Both the position numbers and the translations under genes were made by a program. The notes beneath the pieces were generated by a model. It saw only the letters and a program-made list of their open reading frames with translations. It had not been told where the DNA came from and did not search any database. DNA of 21,184 nt, from contig CAZQXO010000035.1 in NCBI GenBank assembly GCA_964597445.1, forward strand, positions 1 through 21,184, given 5' to 3'. Position 1 is the first letter of the stretch. Every line of letters begins with the position of its first letter. Positions 8,608-16,311 of this stretch are shown piece by piece. The stretch is from UBA10649 sp964597445 (GTDB lineage: Bacteria > Actinomycetota > Actinomycetes > S36-B12).

Positions 8608-9787
8608 GGGCCGACGCCTTCCCGTCTCCGGTGGGGTGCTGGTCGTCGTCCCGGGTGACAGCACCGCGCGTGACATGCAGGAGATCCCCCGCCAGGGCTG
8701 CCGGGATGTCCTCGGGCACCGCCGCCGTGATGATCACCTGGGTGCATTGCTGCGCACGAGCAGCCAGACGCGCGCGGCGGGCTGCATCGAGTTCTGCGAA
8801 GACGTCATCGAGCACCAGCACCGGCTCCTCCCCCGCATCCGCAAGGAGGTCGAACGAGGCGAGGCGCAGGGCGAGCGCGATCGACCATGACTCACCGTGC
8901 GAGGCGTAGCCCTTGGCGGGGAGATCGCCGAGCGTCAGCGTGAGGTCGTCTCGATGCGGGCCGACGAGGGTGACACCCCGATCCCATTCGTCCTTGCGCC
9001 GTCGCTCGATGGTGTCGAGGAGGGCTGCTCTCCAGGCGTCGGCGGAGGTCGTGACACCCGGATCGTCTGCCGTGCTCGGCTGGTAGCCGAGGACAAGGTC
9101 CGGTGAGCTGACCGCTTCGTCACCACCGGCGATGAGGGAGTAGGCACGGCTGAGTGGCTCAGCGATGTCCTGCACGATCGACATGCGCGCCGCGAGGATC
9201 TGGGACCCGACATCCGCGAGTTGGGCGTCCCACACCTCCATGGTGCGGACGACCTCCTCCTGAGGTGCACGACGAGCGGCAGTGATGGACTTCAGGAGGG
9301 CATTGCGCTGCTTGAGAACCCGTTCGTAATCCGAGCGAACACCCTGCATGCGTGGACTGCGCTGGATCATGAGGTCGTCGAGGAAACGGCGACGATCGCT
9401 GGGATCGCCCTTCACGAGGGCAAGGTCCTCGGGGGCGAAGACGACAGTCGTGAGGATGCCGAGCACGTCCCGCGCCCGCGTCGCACCCGCACGGTTGATG
9501 CGCGCCCGGTTGGCCTTGCCGGGATTGATCTCCACCTCGAGCAGGATCGATCGATCCTCTCGCTCGACTGTCACGCCGAGAATGGCGCGCTCGCAGTCTC
9601 GACGCACCAGGGGAGCATCCGAGGAGACCCGGTGGCTGCCGAGGATGGCGGGGTAGCTCAGGGCTTCGACGACGTTCGTCTTGCCCTGGCCGTTGGCCCC
9701 GATGAGCGTGGTGACACCGGGGGACAACGTGATGTCGAGCGAGGCGTACGAACGGAAATCCGTGAGTCGCAGAGCCGAGACCCACAC
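8597..9787 (-). CDS. recF: DNA replication and repair protein RecF
   Basis: This 396-residue SMC-like ATPase with RecO and RecR loads RecA at single-strand gaps. The N-terminal strand SALRLTDFRSY leads to Walker A GANGQGKTN (30-38). The signature and Walker B region near the C-terminus reads LVLDDVFAELD. The family motif AKGYASHGESWSIALALRLA is present. The start is a GTG 4 bp after the dnaN stop, giving the standard xxVxxLxLxDFRSY opening. Many actinomycetes carry gnd between dnaN and recF; here they are adjacent. The last 25 residues (DDDQHPTGDGKASAHVG) are a disordered tail overlapping dciA. Confidence 0.98.
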   Translation of the reverse strand: MWVSALRLTDFRSYASLDITLSPGVTTLIGANGQGKTNVVEALSYPAILGSHRVSSDAPLVRRDCERAILGVTVEREDRSILLEVEINPGKANRARINRAGATRARDVLGILTTVVFAPEDLALVKGDPSDRRRFLDDLMIQRSPRMQGVRSDYERVLKQRNALLKSITAARRAPQEEVVRTMEVWDAQLADVGSQILAARMSIVQDIAEPLSRAYSLIAGGDEAVSSPDLVLGYQPSTADDPGVTTSADAWRAALLDTIERRRKDEWDRGVTLVGPHRDDLTLTLGDLPAKGYASHGESWSIALALRLASFDLLADAGEEPVLVLDDVFAELDAARRARLAARAQQCTQVIITAAVPEDIPAALAGDLLHVTRGAVTRDDDQHPTGDGKASAHVG

Positions 9788-9791
9788 GGGA

Positions 9792-10919
9792 TCAGCCTGT
9801 CAGGCGCACCGGCATGAGCAGGTACTTGTAGGAGTCGGCACTCTGCTCGGGATCGGTCGCCGCGGTGAGGACAGCCGGGCGCGTGGACTGCGTGAACGAG
9901 AACCGAGTGGTGCCGGAGTTGACGGCCGAGAGCCCATCCAGCAGGTACGCCGGGTTGAACGCGATATCGATCGCGTCGCCCTCGAGGCTGCACTCGAGAG
10001 CCTCCTCCGCGCTCGCGTCATCACCCGCACCTGCTCGCAGCACGAGCTCCGATCCGCTGAAGGCGAGCCGGACAGGGGTGTTGCGCTCAGCAACCAAGGC
10101 CACGCGCTTGACCGCGTCCGCGAGGACGGATGTCTCGACGGTGGCGACGGCGGACGACTCCGACGGGAGGAGTGAACGGTACTTCGGGAACTCGCCATCC
10201 AGCAGACGCGTGGTCGTGCGACGACCATCACCTTCGAAGCCGATGAGGCCTTCTCCGGCTCCACCTGACGCCAGGGCGATCATGACCTCGTCGACATCTG
10301 CCAGCGACTTGGCGGTGTCCGCCAGCGTGCGCGCGGGGATGAGGGCCTGAGTGGAGAGCGAGGAGTTTTCCGGCCGCCACGTGAAGTCACGAACGGCGAG
10401 ACGGTAGCGATCCGTCGCCGCCAGCGTGATGGAGGTGCCCTCGATCTCCAGACGGATGCCGGTGAGGGTGGGCAGGGTGTCGTCGCGGCCGGCAGCGATC
10501 GCAACCTGAGCGACGGCATCGGCAAGGACGCGGCCGGGGATGGAGCCGGACGTGGTCGGCATGGCCGGCAGCTGCGGGTAGTCCTCGGCCGGCAGGGTGG
10601 GCAGAGTGAAGGACGAGCGCCCGCAGGTCAGCTGCAGACGGCTTCCTTCGCTGTCGAGCAGCACGGGTGCGGAGGGAAGCGACCTCGCGATGTCGGCCAG
10701 GAGGCGTCCCGAGACGAGACACACTCCCTCGGTCGTGATGTCGGCGTCGATCTCGACCCGACCGGAGACCTCGTAGTCGAAACTGCTGATGGTGAGCCCG
10801 TCGGACCCGGCGGTGAGCACGAGTCCGGCGAGGACCGGCAGCGAAGGTCGCGACGGCAGCGTTCGCGCTGCCCAGGCAACGGACTCCGCCAGCACGTCAC
10901 GGTCGACTCGAAGCTTCAC
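9792..10919 (-). CDS. dnaN: DNA polymerase III beta subunit (sliding clamp)
   Basis: This 375-residue protein forms the ring that tethers polymerase III to DNA. All three repeats of the clamp fold are visible, with family motifs SRPSLPVLAGL near residue 25, RSSFTLPTLPAEDYP near 105, TLPTLTGIRLE and ATDRYRLAVR near 165, and the C-terminal YKYLLMPVR(L). The GTG at 10919 was chosen because AGGAGGA lies about 7 nt upstream and it gives the usual MKLRVDRDVLAE start. A longer frame to 10976 lacks similarity. It is transcribed from the oriC side, followed at once by recF. Confidence 0.98.
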   Translation of the reverse strand: MKLRVDRDVLAESVAWAARTLPSRPSLPVLAGLVLTAGSDGLTISSFDYEVSGRVEIDADITTEGVCLVSGRLLADIARSLPSAPVLLDSEGSRLQLTCGRSSFTLPTLPAEDYPQLPAMPTTSGSIPGRVLADAVAQVAIAAGRDDTLPTLTGIRLEIEGTSITLAATDRYRLAVRDFTWRPENSSLSTQALIPARTLADTAKSLADVDEVMIALASGGAGEGLIGFEGDGRRTTTRLLDGEFPKYRSLLPSESSAVATVETSVLADAVKRVALVAERNTPVRLAFSGSELVLRAGAGDDASAEEALECSLEGDAIDIAFNPAYLLDGLSAVNSGTTRFSFTQSTRPAVLTAATDPEQSADSYKYLLMPVRLTG

Positions 10920-11021
10920 AGTGGTTCCTCCTGATCCGAGGGCGTCAGTCTGGCATCCCCGGCGGCGGAGCAACATCCCGAGGGTCAGGCGTGGGGGCGG
11001 CCTGACCAGTAGTGGGCTGCG

Positions 11022-11355
11022 TTGTCCACGTCCGGGTTGTCGAAGGTGTGGGGAGGAATCCTCTCCGTAGAGAAGTAGTCGTCGTCATCGGTCGTGTGGA
11101 TTGTGTGGATAACCGGCGTTTCCCCTGATCGGCATGGGTGGCGTATCGCCGCTGGGGTGGGGATGACCGACGCCGGTCGGTGGATTGCTGGGGACGGCGA
11201 ACGTGATGCTCAGGGGTCGTCCACGAGCCGGCGTCTGCTGTCCACAGACAGAGGGTGTCGACACGCGTGCGTAGTCAGGGTTATCCACACGTTATTCATG
11301 ACTTGGGGACGGGAGAAACGGACATAAGGGATGTTTGGGGGACTCCGTATCCACA
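11022..11355. other. oriC: Replication origin oriC with DnaA-box cluster
   Basis: The 473-bp gap between dnaA and dnaN carries no gene and holds at least five DnaA-box 9-mers. They are TTGTCCACG 11022-11030 (+), TTATCCACA 11104-11112 (-), CTGTCCACA 11238-11246 (+), TTATCCACA 11281-11289 (+) and GTATCCACA 11347-11355 (+). Weaker matches lie at 11095-11103 (-), 11217-11225 (+), 11292-11300 (+) and 11370-11378 (-). Two are perfect and the strong ones have at most one mismatch to TTRTCCACA. The dnaA-dnaN gap is the origin in actinomycetes. The least GC-rich part is about 11278-11340, next to the dnaA end, but no long A/T tract for unwinding is obvious. Confidence 0.9.
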
Positions 11356-11392
11356 GAATGGGGACACGGTGGGGATAGGTGTGACGTAAGGG

Positions 11393-12817
11393 TCAGATGG
11401 TGCGCTGCTGGGACTTGATCCGGCTCGTGAGGTCGGTGACCTGGTTGAACAGGCTGCGGCGCTCGGCCATGAGTTGGCGGATCTTGCGGTCGGCGTGCAT
11501 GACCGTGGTGTGATCGCGGCCCCCGAAGGCCTGACCGATCTTGGGCAGGGACAGGTCGGTGAGCTCGCGGCACAGGTACATGGCGATCTGGCGGGCCGTC
11601 ACCAGCACACGCGAGCGGCTGGATCCGCACAGATCGTCGACCGTCACACCGAAGTAGGCGGCGGTGGCCGACATGATCTGGGCCGCGGTGATCTCCGGAC
11701 CCGTCTCGTTCGGCAGCAGATCCTTGAGGACCACCTCGGTGATGGCGAGATCCACGGGCTGGCGGTTCAGGGAGGCGAATGCGGTGACCCGGATCAGGGC
11801 GCCCTCCAACTCGCGGATGTTCGAGGAGATCTTGGAGGCGATGTACTCCAGCACCTCCGGTGGTGCGACGAGGCGCTCCTGAACGGACTTCTTGCGGAGG
11901 ATGGCGATGCGCGTCTCGAGGTCGGGTGGCTGGACGTCGGTGATGAGACCCCACTCGAAGCGCGAGCGCATGCGATCCTCGAAGTCAGGGAGCTGCTTGG
12001 GTGGCAGATCACTCGTGACCACGATCTGCTTGTTGGCGTTGTGCAGAGTGTTGAAGGTGTGGAAAAACTCTTCCTGCGTCTGCACTTTTCCGCTCAGGAA
12101 CTGAATGTCGTCGACAAGGAGAACATCGACATCACGGTAGCGGCGCTGGAAGCTGGCGGCCTTGTCGTCGCGGATGCTGTTGATGAACTCGTTGGTGAAC
12201 TCCTCGGACGACACGTAGCGCACGCGCGTGCCCTTGTAGAGGGTCCGTGCGTAGTGACCGATGGCGTGCAGGAGATGGGTCTTGCCCAGGCCTGAACCGC
12301 CGTAGATGAAGAGCGGGTTGTACGCGCGGGCCGGCTGCTCGGCGACGGCCACGGCAGCGGCGTGGGCGAACCGGTTGCTCGACCCGATGACGAAGGTGTC
12401 GAACGTGTACTTGTCGTTGAGCCGACCATCCTCGTTCCGGGTGCCCGGTGAACCGGTCCCGGGTCGGGGGGAGTCGTCGCCGACGGACGGGTCCGGCGAG
12501 GCGTCGGCATAGGTGGCGTCGGCCACCTCGTCGGTCGCTTCCTCGATGGTGGGGGCGATGGACGAGTCGACGGTCACGGCGAGGCGGATCTCCCGCCCGA
12601 GGGTCTCCGAGAGGGCCTGGACGACGAGGGGGCGCAGGCGGGTCTCGAGGACGTCCTTCGTGAACTCGTTCGGCGCGGCGATGAGCGCCGTGTCCTCGAC
12701 GAGCCCCATGGGCCTGGTCAGGTTGACGAAGGCCCGCTGCTGAGGGGTGAGGCTGCCGTCCGTGAGGGACGCGATGGCCATCGCCCAGATCTCAGCGAGG
12801 TCGTCGGTCCGCTCCAC
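11393..12817 (-). CDS. dnaA: Chromosomal replication initiator DnaA
   Basis: This 474-residue AAA+ protein binds DnaA boxes, opens oriC and recruits the helicase. Domain I spans about 1-85, a Pro/Asp-rich linker 86-130, then the AAA+ core with Walker A GGSGLGKT (173-180) and Walker B LLVDDIQ (233-239). Domain IV carries the box-binding signature GGRDHTTVMHADRKI. I chose the GTG at 12817, with AGGGG 7 nt upstream. An in-frame ATG at 12847 adds ten residues but has no Shine-Dalgarno and lies within the DnaA-box cluster about 25 nt after the predicted transcription start. The linker is short compared with Streptomyces. Autoregulation is likely (see the upstream boxes). Confidence 0.98.
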   Translation of the reverse strand: MERTDDLAEIWAMAIASLTDGSLTPQQRAFVNLTRPMGLVEDTALIAAPNEFTKDVLETRLRPLVVQALSETLGREIRLAVTVDSSIAPTIEEATDEVADATYADASPDPSVGDDSPRPGTGSPGTRNEDGRLNDKYTFDTFVIGSSNRFAHAAAVAVAEQPARAYNPLFIYGGSGLGKTHLLHAIGHYARTLYKGTRVRYVSSEEFTNEFINSIRDDKAASFQRRYRDVDVLLVDDIQFLSGKVQTQEEFFHTFNTLHNANKQIVVTSDLPPKQLPDFEDRMRSRFEWGLITDVQPPDLETRIAILRKKSVQERLVAPPEVLEYIASKISSNIRELEGALIRVTAFASLNRQPVDLAITEVVLKDLLPNETGPEITAAQIMSATAAYFGVTVDDLCGSSRSRVLVTARQIAMYLCRELTDLSLPKIGQAFGGRDHTTVMHADRKIRQLMAERRSLFNQVTDLTSRIKSQQRTI

Positions 12818-12837
12818 GTCAGTCCCCTGTTCCCATA

Positions 12838-12870
12838 ATGTCCACATTGGTTATCCACAGCTGTGGACCG
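12838..12870. promoter_or_regulatory. DnaA boxes in the dnaA leader, including a palindromic pair
   Basis: ATGTCCACA (12838-12846), a perfect TTATCCACA (12851-12859) and an inverted CGGTCCACA (12862-12870, minus strand) lie just downstream of the predicted dnaA transcription start. The last two meet in a perfect 14-bp palindrome, TCCACAGCTGTGGA (12854-12867). Binding of DnaA here would block transcription of its own gene, the autorepression known in many bacteria. The role is inferred from position. Confidence 0.7.
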
Positions 12871-12878
12871 CCGTGGAG

Positions 12879-12908
12879 ACCCTAGCCACGGGGAGCCCGG
12901 GGTCACAA
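12879..12908 (-). promoter_or_regulatory. Candidate dnaA promoter
   Basis: On the minus strand TTGTGA (12908-12903) and TAGGGT (12884-12879) are 18 bp apart, a fair sigma-70 type pair. Transcription would start near 12872, right at the DnaA-box palindrome and about 55 nt before the chosen GTG start. Confidence 0.5.
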
Positions 12909-12982
12909 GTGGGCCGGTGGGGTTGGGGATCGTCGGACACAGGACGGTCGGGTGGCCCAGGGCGGGGGCCGTGGGGGTGGGT

Positions 12983-13011
12983 TTGACCCCTCTCGACCCC
13001 CCACGTAAGGT
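12983..13011 (+). promoter_or_regulatory. Strong rpmH operon promoter
   Basis: TTGACC (12983-12988) and TAAGGT (13006-13011) are separated by exactly 17 bp. This is the strongest sigma-70 type promoter visible in the window and the typical form for actinobacterial rpmH. Transcription would begin near 13018 and read rpmH, rnpA and yidD. Confidence 0.8.
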
Positions 13012-13019
13012 TGGTGCCT

Positions 13020-13039
13020 GCCCTGAAGTGGTTCAGGGC
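13020..13039 (+). other. Hairpin at the 5' end of the rpmH leader
   Basis: GCCCTGAA-GTGG-TTCAGGGC is a perfect 8-bp stem with a 4-nt loop. It starts about 2 nt after the predicted transcription start and 24 nt before the rpmH ATG, leaving the AGGAG at 13051-13055 free. It could stabilise the mRNA 5' end or serve as a regulatory stem. No known riboswitch or L34 leader motif is recognised. Confidence 0.6.
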
Positions 13040-13062
13040 CTTCCCTAGCCAGGAGCCTGATC

Positions 13063-13197
13063 ATGAAGCGCACGTTCCAGCCCAACAACCGCCGTCGTGC
13101 GAAGAACCACGGCTTCCGGGCTCGGATGCGCACGCGCGCGGGTCGCTCGATCCTGGCGGCTCGCCGTGCCAAGGGCCGCGAGCGCATCTCCGCCTGA
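13063..13197 (+). CDS. rpmH: 50S ribosomal protein L34
   Basis: The protein is 44 residues and very basic: MKRTFQPNNRRRAKNHGF, then RMRTRAGRSILAARRAKGR. This is the full-length L34 pattern. L34 is a structural protein of the large ribosomal subunit. AGGAG lies 7 nt before the ATG. The gene is first in the operon, with rnpA starting 3 nt after its stop, the conserved bacterial arrangement next to dnaA. Confidence 0.98.
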   Translation: MKRTFQPNNRRRAKNHGFRARMRTRAGRSILAARRAKGRERISA

Positions 13198-13200
13198 GCC

Positions 13201-13551
13201 ATGCTCCCTCCCGCGCACCGCATGCGGCGCGGATCCGAGTTCACCCTCACCACCCGGCAGGGGACCAGGGCGTCCCGCGGCCGGGTGGTGGCGTATGTGC
13301 ACAGGTCGGACCCGGGTCCGGCGCGCGTGGGCCTCATCGTCGGCAAGTCCGTGGGCAACTCGGTGATCCGGCATCGCGTCGCGCGTCGTCTTCGGGCCGC
13401 TGCGGCGGACCTGATCCCCTCGTTGCCGGACGGCGCTCTCGTGGTGCTGAGGGCGCTTCCGGGCGCAGGCGATGATCCAGCGCTCGCCGGCGACACCGCC
13501 CGTGCGGTGCGCGGCGCAGTTGCGCGGCTCTCCGAGCAGGTGACCACATGA
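13201..13551 (+). CDS. rnpA: Ribonuclease P protein component
   Basis: This 116-residue basic protein assists the RNase P RNA in trimming tRNA 5' leaders. The family signature is present as GNSVIRHRVARRLR (around residues 55-70), the RNR-type RNA-binding helix, though the usual N-R-x-K-R run reads VIRHRVARR, as in many actinomycetes. The N-terminus MLPPAHRMRRGSEF fits the family. There is no Shine-Dalgarno of its own; the start lies 3 nt after the rpmH stop, so translation is probably coupled. Its stop overlaps the yidD start as ATGA. The RNase P RNA gene is not in this window. Confidence 0.96.
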   Translation: MLPPAHRMRRGSEFTLTTRQGTRASRGRVVAYVHRSDPGPARVGLIVGKSVGNSVIRHRVARRLRAAAADLIPSLPDGALVVLRALPGAGDDPALAGDTARAVRGAVARLSEQVTT

Positions 13552-13928
13552 CATCGGATTCCCGTTCATTCCCAACGGTTTCTCGGCTGTGGGCACGTGC
13601 GCGATGGCTGTGGGATCACAGCATCGGTCTTGTGCTGACCTACGCGCTGATCCTGCCGATTCGCGGCTACCAGCGGTTCATCTCCCCCCTGACCCCGCCC
13701 AGTTGTCGTCTCTACCCGAGCTGCTCGGCGTACGCGGTGGAGAGCATCTCGGTGCACGGCCCGTTCAAGGGTTTCGCTCTGGCGTGCTGGCGGCTGGCTC
13801 GGTGCAACCCCTGGAATCGCGGAGGGATCGATCCCGTGCCGGCTCGAGGAGCGTGGATGCCGGACGTGCTGCCGAACGGTGAGCCTCGGCATGGAACGAT
13901 GGCGTCTCACGCACGGCCGGAAAACTAG
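13548..13928 (+). CDS. yidD: Membrane protein insertion efficiency factor YidD
   Basis: The protein is 126 residues. The family core is clear: LILPIRGYQRFISPLTPPSCRLYPSCSAYAVESI (about 35-68), then HGPFKGFALACWRLARCNPWNRGGIDPVP (about 72-100). The Cys pair in CRLYPSC and the RCNPW motif are diagnostic. YidD is a small membrane-associated helper of YidC-dependent insertion. The N-terminal 25 residues and the tail after 105 are variable. The start overlaps rnpA by 4 nt, and yidC follows 14 nt after the stop. Confidence 0.95.
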   Translation: MTSDSRSFPTVSRLWARARWLWDHSIGLVLTYALILPIRGYQRFISPLTPPSCRLYPSCSAYAVESISVHGPFKGFALACWRLARCNPWNRGGIDPVPARGAWMPDVLPNGEPRHGTMASHARPEN

Positions 13929-13942
13929 AAGGGCGAGTCCAC

Positions 13943-14914
13943 GTGTTCATTCTCGACTGGTTGAAGAACGCGGTGAGCTGGATCCTGGTCCAGTTCCACC
14001 AGCTCTTCTCCTCCGTCCTCGGGATGGACCCCGACAGTGGCTGGACCTGGACGTTCTCGATCGTCGGCCTGGTGATCGTCATCCGCATCCTGCTGATCCC
14101 GCTCTTCGTCAAGCAGATCAAGGCCCAGCGGAACCTTCAGCTGATCCAGCCGCAGATGAAGGAGATCCAGAAGAAGTACGCCGGCGACAAGGAGCGCCAG
14201 TCGCAGGAGATGATGAAGCTGTACCGGGAGACCGGTACCAACCCTCTTGCCTCCTGCCTGCCGATCATCCTTCAGGCCCCGATCTTCTTCGCCCTGTTCA
14301 CCGTGCTGCAGGGCGTGGCCATGTACAACCCGGATGATCCGGGCTACGTGGCGCCCGGCGTGTTCGCCTGGCCCCAGTACGCGGACCTGACCGCGTCGAT
14401 GCACGACGCCCAGATCTTCGGGGTGCCGCTGTACGGCACCTTCATGAATGCGGATGAGACCCCGAATCCGCTGGCGACGCAGATCCTGGCGATCATCATG
14501 ATCGCCCTGATGACCGCGACGACCTTCCTCACCCAGCGTCAGCTGATCGTCAAGAACAGCGCACCGGACAATCCGATGGTCAAGCAGCAGAAGATCCTGC
14601 TGTACGTGTTCCCGGTCATCTTCGCCGTGTCGGGCATCAACTTCCCGATCGGTGTCCTGACCTATTGGTTCACGACGAACCTGTGGTCCATGGGCCAGCA
14701 GTTCTACGTGATCCGCAACAACCCCCAGCCCGGAACCCCGGCCTTCGAGGCCAAGGAGGCGCGCAAGGCGGCCAAGCAGGGTCGTCGGGCGACTCGGGGG
14801 GGTGGCGTGGCGACGGCCGTCAGTGAGACCACCGAGGTTACCGACGCGGTGTCGGAAACACCCACACGTCAGCAGCCGAAGAAGACGACGCGCAGCAAGC
14901 GCAAGAAGAAGTAG
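13943..14914 (+). CDS. yidC: Membrane protein insertase YidC
   Basis: This 323-residue YidC/Oxa1/Alb3 insertase is the short Gram-positive form without the large periplasmic domain. Segments in order: an N-terminal amphipathic/membrane part with SWILVQFHQLFSSVLG (12-27); TM about 36-57 with the conserved groove Arg at residue 48 in VIVIRILLIPLFVKQIKAQR; a cytoplasmic coiled hairpin (about 65-95); TM about 98-118 with LPIILQAPIFFALFTVL; two further TMs near 170-190 and 215-240 (FPVIFAVSGINFPIGVLTYWFTTNLW). The tail is Lys/Arg-rich, as needed for ribosome contact. The start is a GTG with an AAGGGCG element upstream. Confidence 0.98.
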   Translation: MFILDWLKNAVSWILVQFHQLFSSVLGMDPDSGWTWTFSIVGLVIVIRILLIPLFVKQIKAQRNLQLIQPQMKEIQKKYAGDKERQSQEMMKLYRETGTNPLASCLPIILQAPIFFALFTVLQGVAMYNPDDPGYVAPGVFAWPQYADLTASMHDAQIFGVPLYGTFMNADETPNPLATQILAIIMIALMTATTFLTQRQLIVKNSAPDNPMVKQQKILLYVFPVIFAVSGINFPIGVLTYWFTTNLWSMGQQFYVIRNNPQPGTPAFEAKEARKAAKQGRRATRGGGVATAVSETTEVTDAVSETPTRQQPKKTTRSKRKKK

Positions 14915-14962
14915 CCGCGATCACGATCGCCCCCGGACCCTTTCGCACGATCAGGAGTGGAC

Positions 14963-15481
14963 ATGAGCACGGACGACACGGCGGCTGAGACCGCCCCGGA
15001 GACGAAGGCTTCCGGTGTGGAGCTGCTGGAGCGGGAAGGTGACGCGGCGGCGGACTACCTCGAGGGGCTGCTGGATATCGCCGATCTGGATGGGGACATC
15101 GACATCGGCGTCGAGGGCACGCGAGCGATGGTGTCCGTCGTGGAGGCGGTTCCCGGAGAGCTCAAGCACCTGGTGGGCCCGGACGGCGACGTCCTCGATG
15201 CCCTGCAGGAGCTGACCCGATTGGCGGCCACCCGTGAGACGGGAGAGCGCTCCCGACTCATGCTGGACGTGGCCGGCTTCCGGGCCGCGCGGCGGGCGGA
15301 GCTGGAGGCTCAGGCGGCCGAGGCCATCGCCGAGGCGCAGCGCACGGCGGCCCCGGTGCGAATGGAGCCGATGAGCGCTTTCGAGCGGAAGGTCGTGCAC
15401 GACGTCGTCGCGGCCGCCGGCCTGATCAGCGAGTCCGAGGGCGAGGACCCCTCCCGACGAGTGGTCATCCGGACCTCCTGA
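14963..15481 (+). CDS. Jag-type RNA-binding protein (KH-R3H)
   Basis: This 172-residue protein of the Jag/KhpB family sits next to yidC in most Gram-positives. A KH-like domain at about 28-105 carries the GxxG loop as GPDG in LVGPDGDVLDALQ. The R3H domain at about 105-170 contains RMEPMSAFERKVVHDVVA and the diagnostic SESEGEDPSRRVVI. The N-terminal Jag domain found in Bacillus proteins is missing, as usual in actinomycetes. AGGAG lies 5 nt before the chosen ATG at 14963; a GTG two codons earlier is less well placed. The stop is 1 nt before rsmG. RNA binding is known for the family; the targets here are unknown. Confidence 0.93.
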   Translation: MSTDDTAAETAPETKASGVELLEREGDAAADYLEGLLDIADLDGDIDIGVEGTRAMVSVVEAVPGELKHLVGPDGDVLDALQELTRLAATRETGERSRLMLDVAGFRAARRAELEAQAAEAIAEAQRTAAPVRMEPMSAFERKVVHDVVAAAGLISESEGEDPSRRVVIRTS

Positions 15482-15482
15482 C

Positions 15483-16145
15483 ATGGTTTCCCGTGAAACA
15501 CCGGGAGCGGCGCCCGACCTGCCTGGCTGGCTGGTCGGGCGCGCTGATCTGCTGGCCCGATTCGCTGATCTGCTGGCCGGTGCCGGGGTCGAGCGAGGCC
15601 TGATCGGCCCGAGGGAGGTTCCCCGCCTGTGGGAGCGTCACCTGCTCAACTGCGCGGTGGTCGCGAATCCGGCCGAGGGGCTGGTGCCGGAGGGGGCTCT
15701 CGTCGGGGACATCGGCTCCGGGGCCGGTCTCCCCGGGCTGGTCTGGGCCATCGCCCGTCCGGACCTCAGGATCGTGCTGGTCGAGCCCCTGCTGCGTCGG
15801 AGCACCTTCCTGGAGGAGGCCGTGCTGAGCCTGGAGCTCTCCGACCGAGTGCTGGTCTGGCGGGGTCGTGCGGAGGATGCCTCGAGCACCCTTCCTCCGA
15901 TGGACGTCGTGACCGCACGTGCGGTCGCCCCCCTGAGTCGCCTCCTGGGCTGGACGATCCCCCTCCTGCGCATCGGCGGTCACCTGGTCGCCCTGAAGGG
16001 GGGCAGCGCGGAGACCGAGGTCGCGGAGGCGGCAGCGGAGATCCAGGAATGGCAGCTTCAGGACGTGCAGGTGCGTCTCGTGGGAACGGGTCAGGTGGAC
16101 CCTCCGACCACCGTGATCACGGGTCGCCGCGGTGCGGCACAATAG
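15483..16145 (+). CDS. rsmG: 16S rRNA (guanine-N7)-methyltransferase RsmG
   Basis: This 220-residue SAM-dependent methyltransferase modifies G527 of 16S rRNA. The SAM-binding loop is DIGSGAGLPGL (76-86). Other family motifs are RLWERHLLNC (48-57) and the TARAVAPLSRLLGW plus ALKGG strands (about 145-180). Loss of RsmG gives low-level streptomycin resistance in other bacteria. The opening codons MVSRETP are encoded by a parS-like site, a recurrent actinobacterial arrangement. It follows jag by 1 nt. Length is normal. Confidence 0.96.
   Translation: MVSRETPGAAPDLPGWLVGRADLLARFADLLAGAGVERGLIGPREVPRLWERHLLNCAVVANPAEGLVPEGALVGDIGSGAGLPGLVWAIARPDLRIVLVEPLLRRSTFLEEAVLSLELSDRVLVWRGRAEDASSTLPPMDVVTARAVAPLSRLLGWTIPLLRIGGHLVALKGGSAETEVAEAAAEIQEWQLQDVQVRLVGTGQVDPPTTVITGRRGAAQ
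15485..15500. promoter_or_regulatory. parS-like ParB binding site 1
   Basis: GGTTTCCCGTGAAACA matches the consensus TGTTTCACGTGAAACA at 14 of 16 positions and keeps the GTGAAAC half intact. It overlies the first codons of rsmG. ParB would load here to seed the segrosome near oriC. Confidence 0.75.
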
Positions 16146-16149
16146 TGCG

Positions 16150-16311
16150 GTGACCGACGGCGCCACCTCCTCCCCATCCTCGCCCGGGCCCTCGCCCGAG
16201 CCCGTTCCGAGCGGACTCGGCTGGCCCGTGCCCCGGATCGATGTTTCACGGGAAACAGCCGAGGGCACCACGGTGGGACTGGGCTGGCCCGCGGAGAAGG
16301 ACCCCCGATGA
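16150..16311 (+). CDS. Short ORF equivalent to the ParA N-terminal extension
   Basis: This 53-residue Pro/Ser-rich ORF runs from a GTG 4 bp after the rsmG stop to a TGA overlapping the parA ATG as ATGA. It contains IDVSRETAE, the parS-encoded segment found in the N-terminal extension of many actinobacterial ParA proteins, and GLGWP, a GLxWPxP-like stretch that usually sits just before the ATPase domain. Adding one C to the C5 run at 16302-16306 would fuse it in frame with parA. It is therefore probably either a split ParA N-terminus or the result of a one-base sequence error. No independent function is recognised. Confidence 0.5.
   Translation: MTDGATSSPSSPGPSPEPVPSGLGWPVPRIDVSRETAEGTTVGLGWPAEKDPR
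16242..16257. promoter_or_regulatory. parS-like ParB binding site 2
   Basis: TGTTTCACGGGAAACA matches TGTTTCACGTGAAACA at 15 of 16 positions. It lies 51 bp before the parA ATG and inside the short ORF, encoding its VSRET. It is the best parS site in the window. Confidence 0.85.

Noticed and set aside
13020..13062. Riboswitch in the rpmH leader
   Set aside because: A single short stem with no conserved aptamer core or alternative pairing with the ribosome site.
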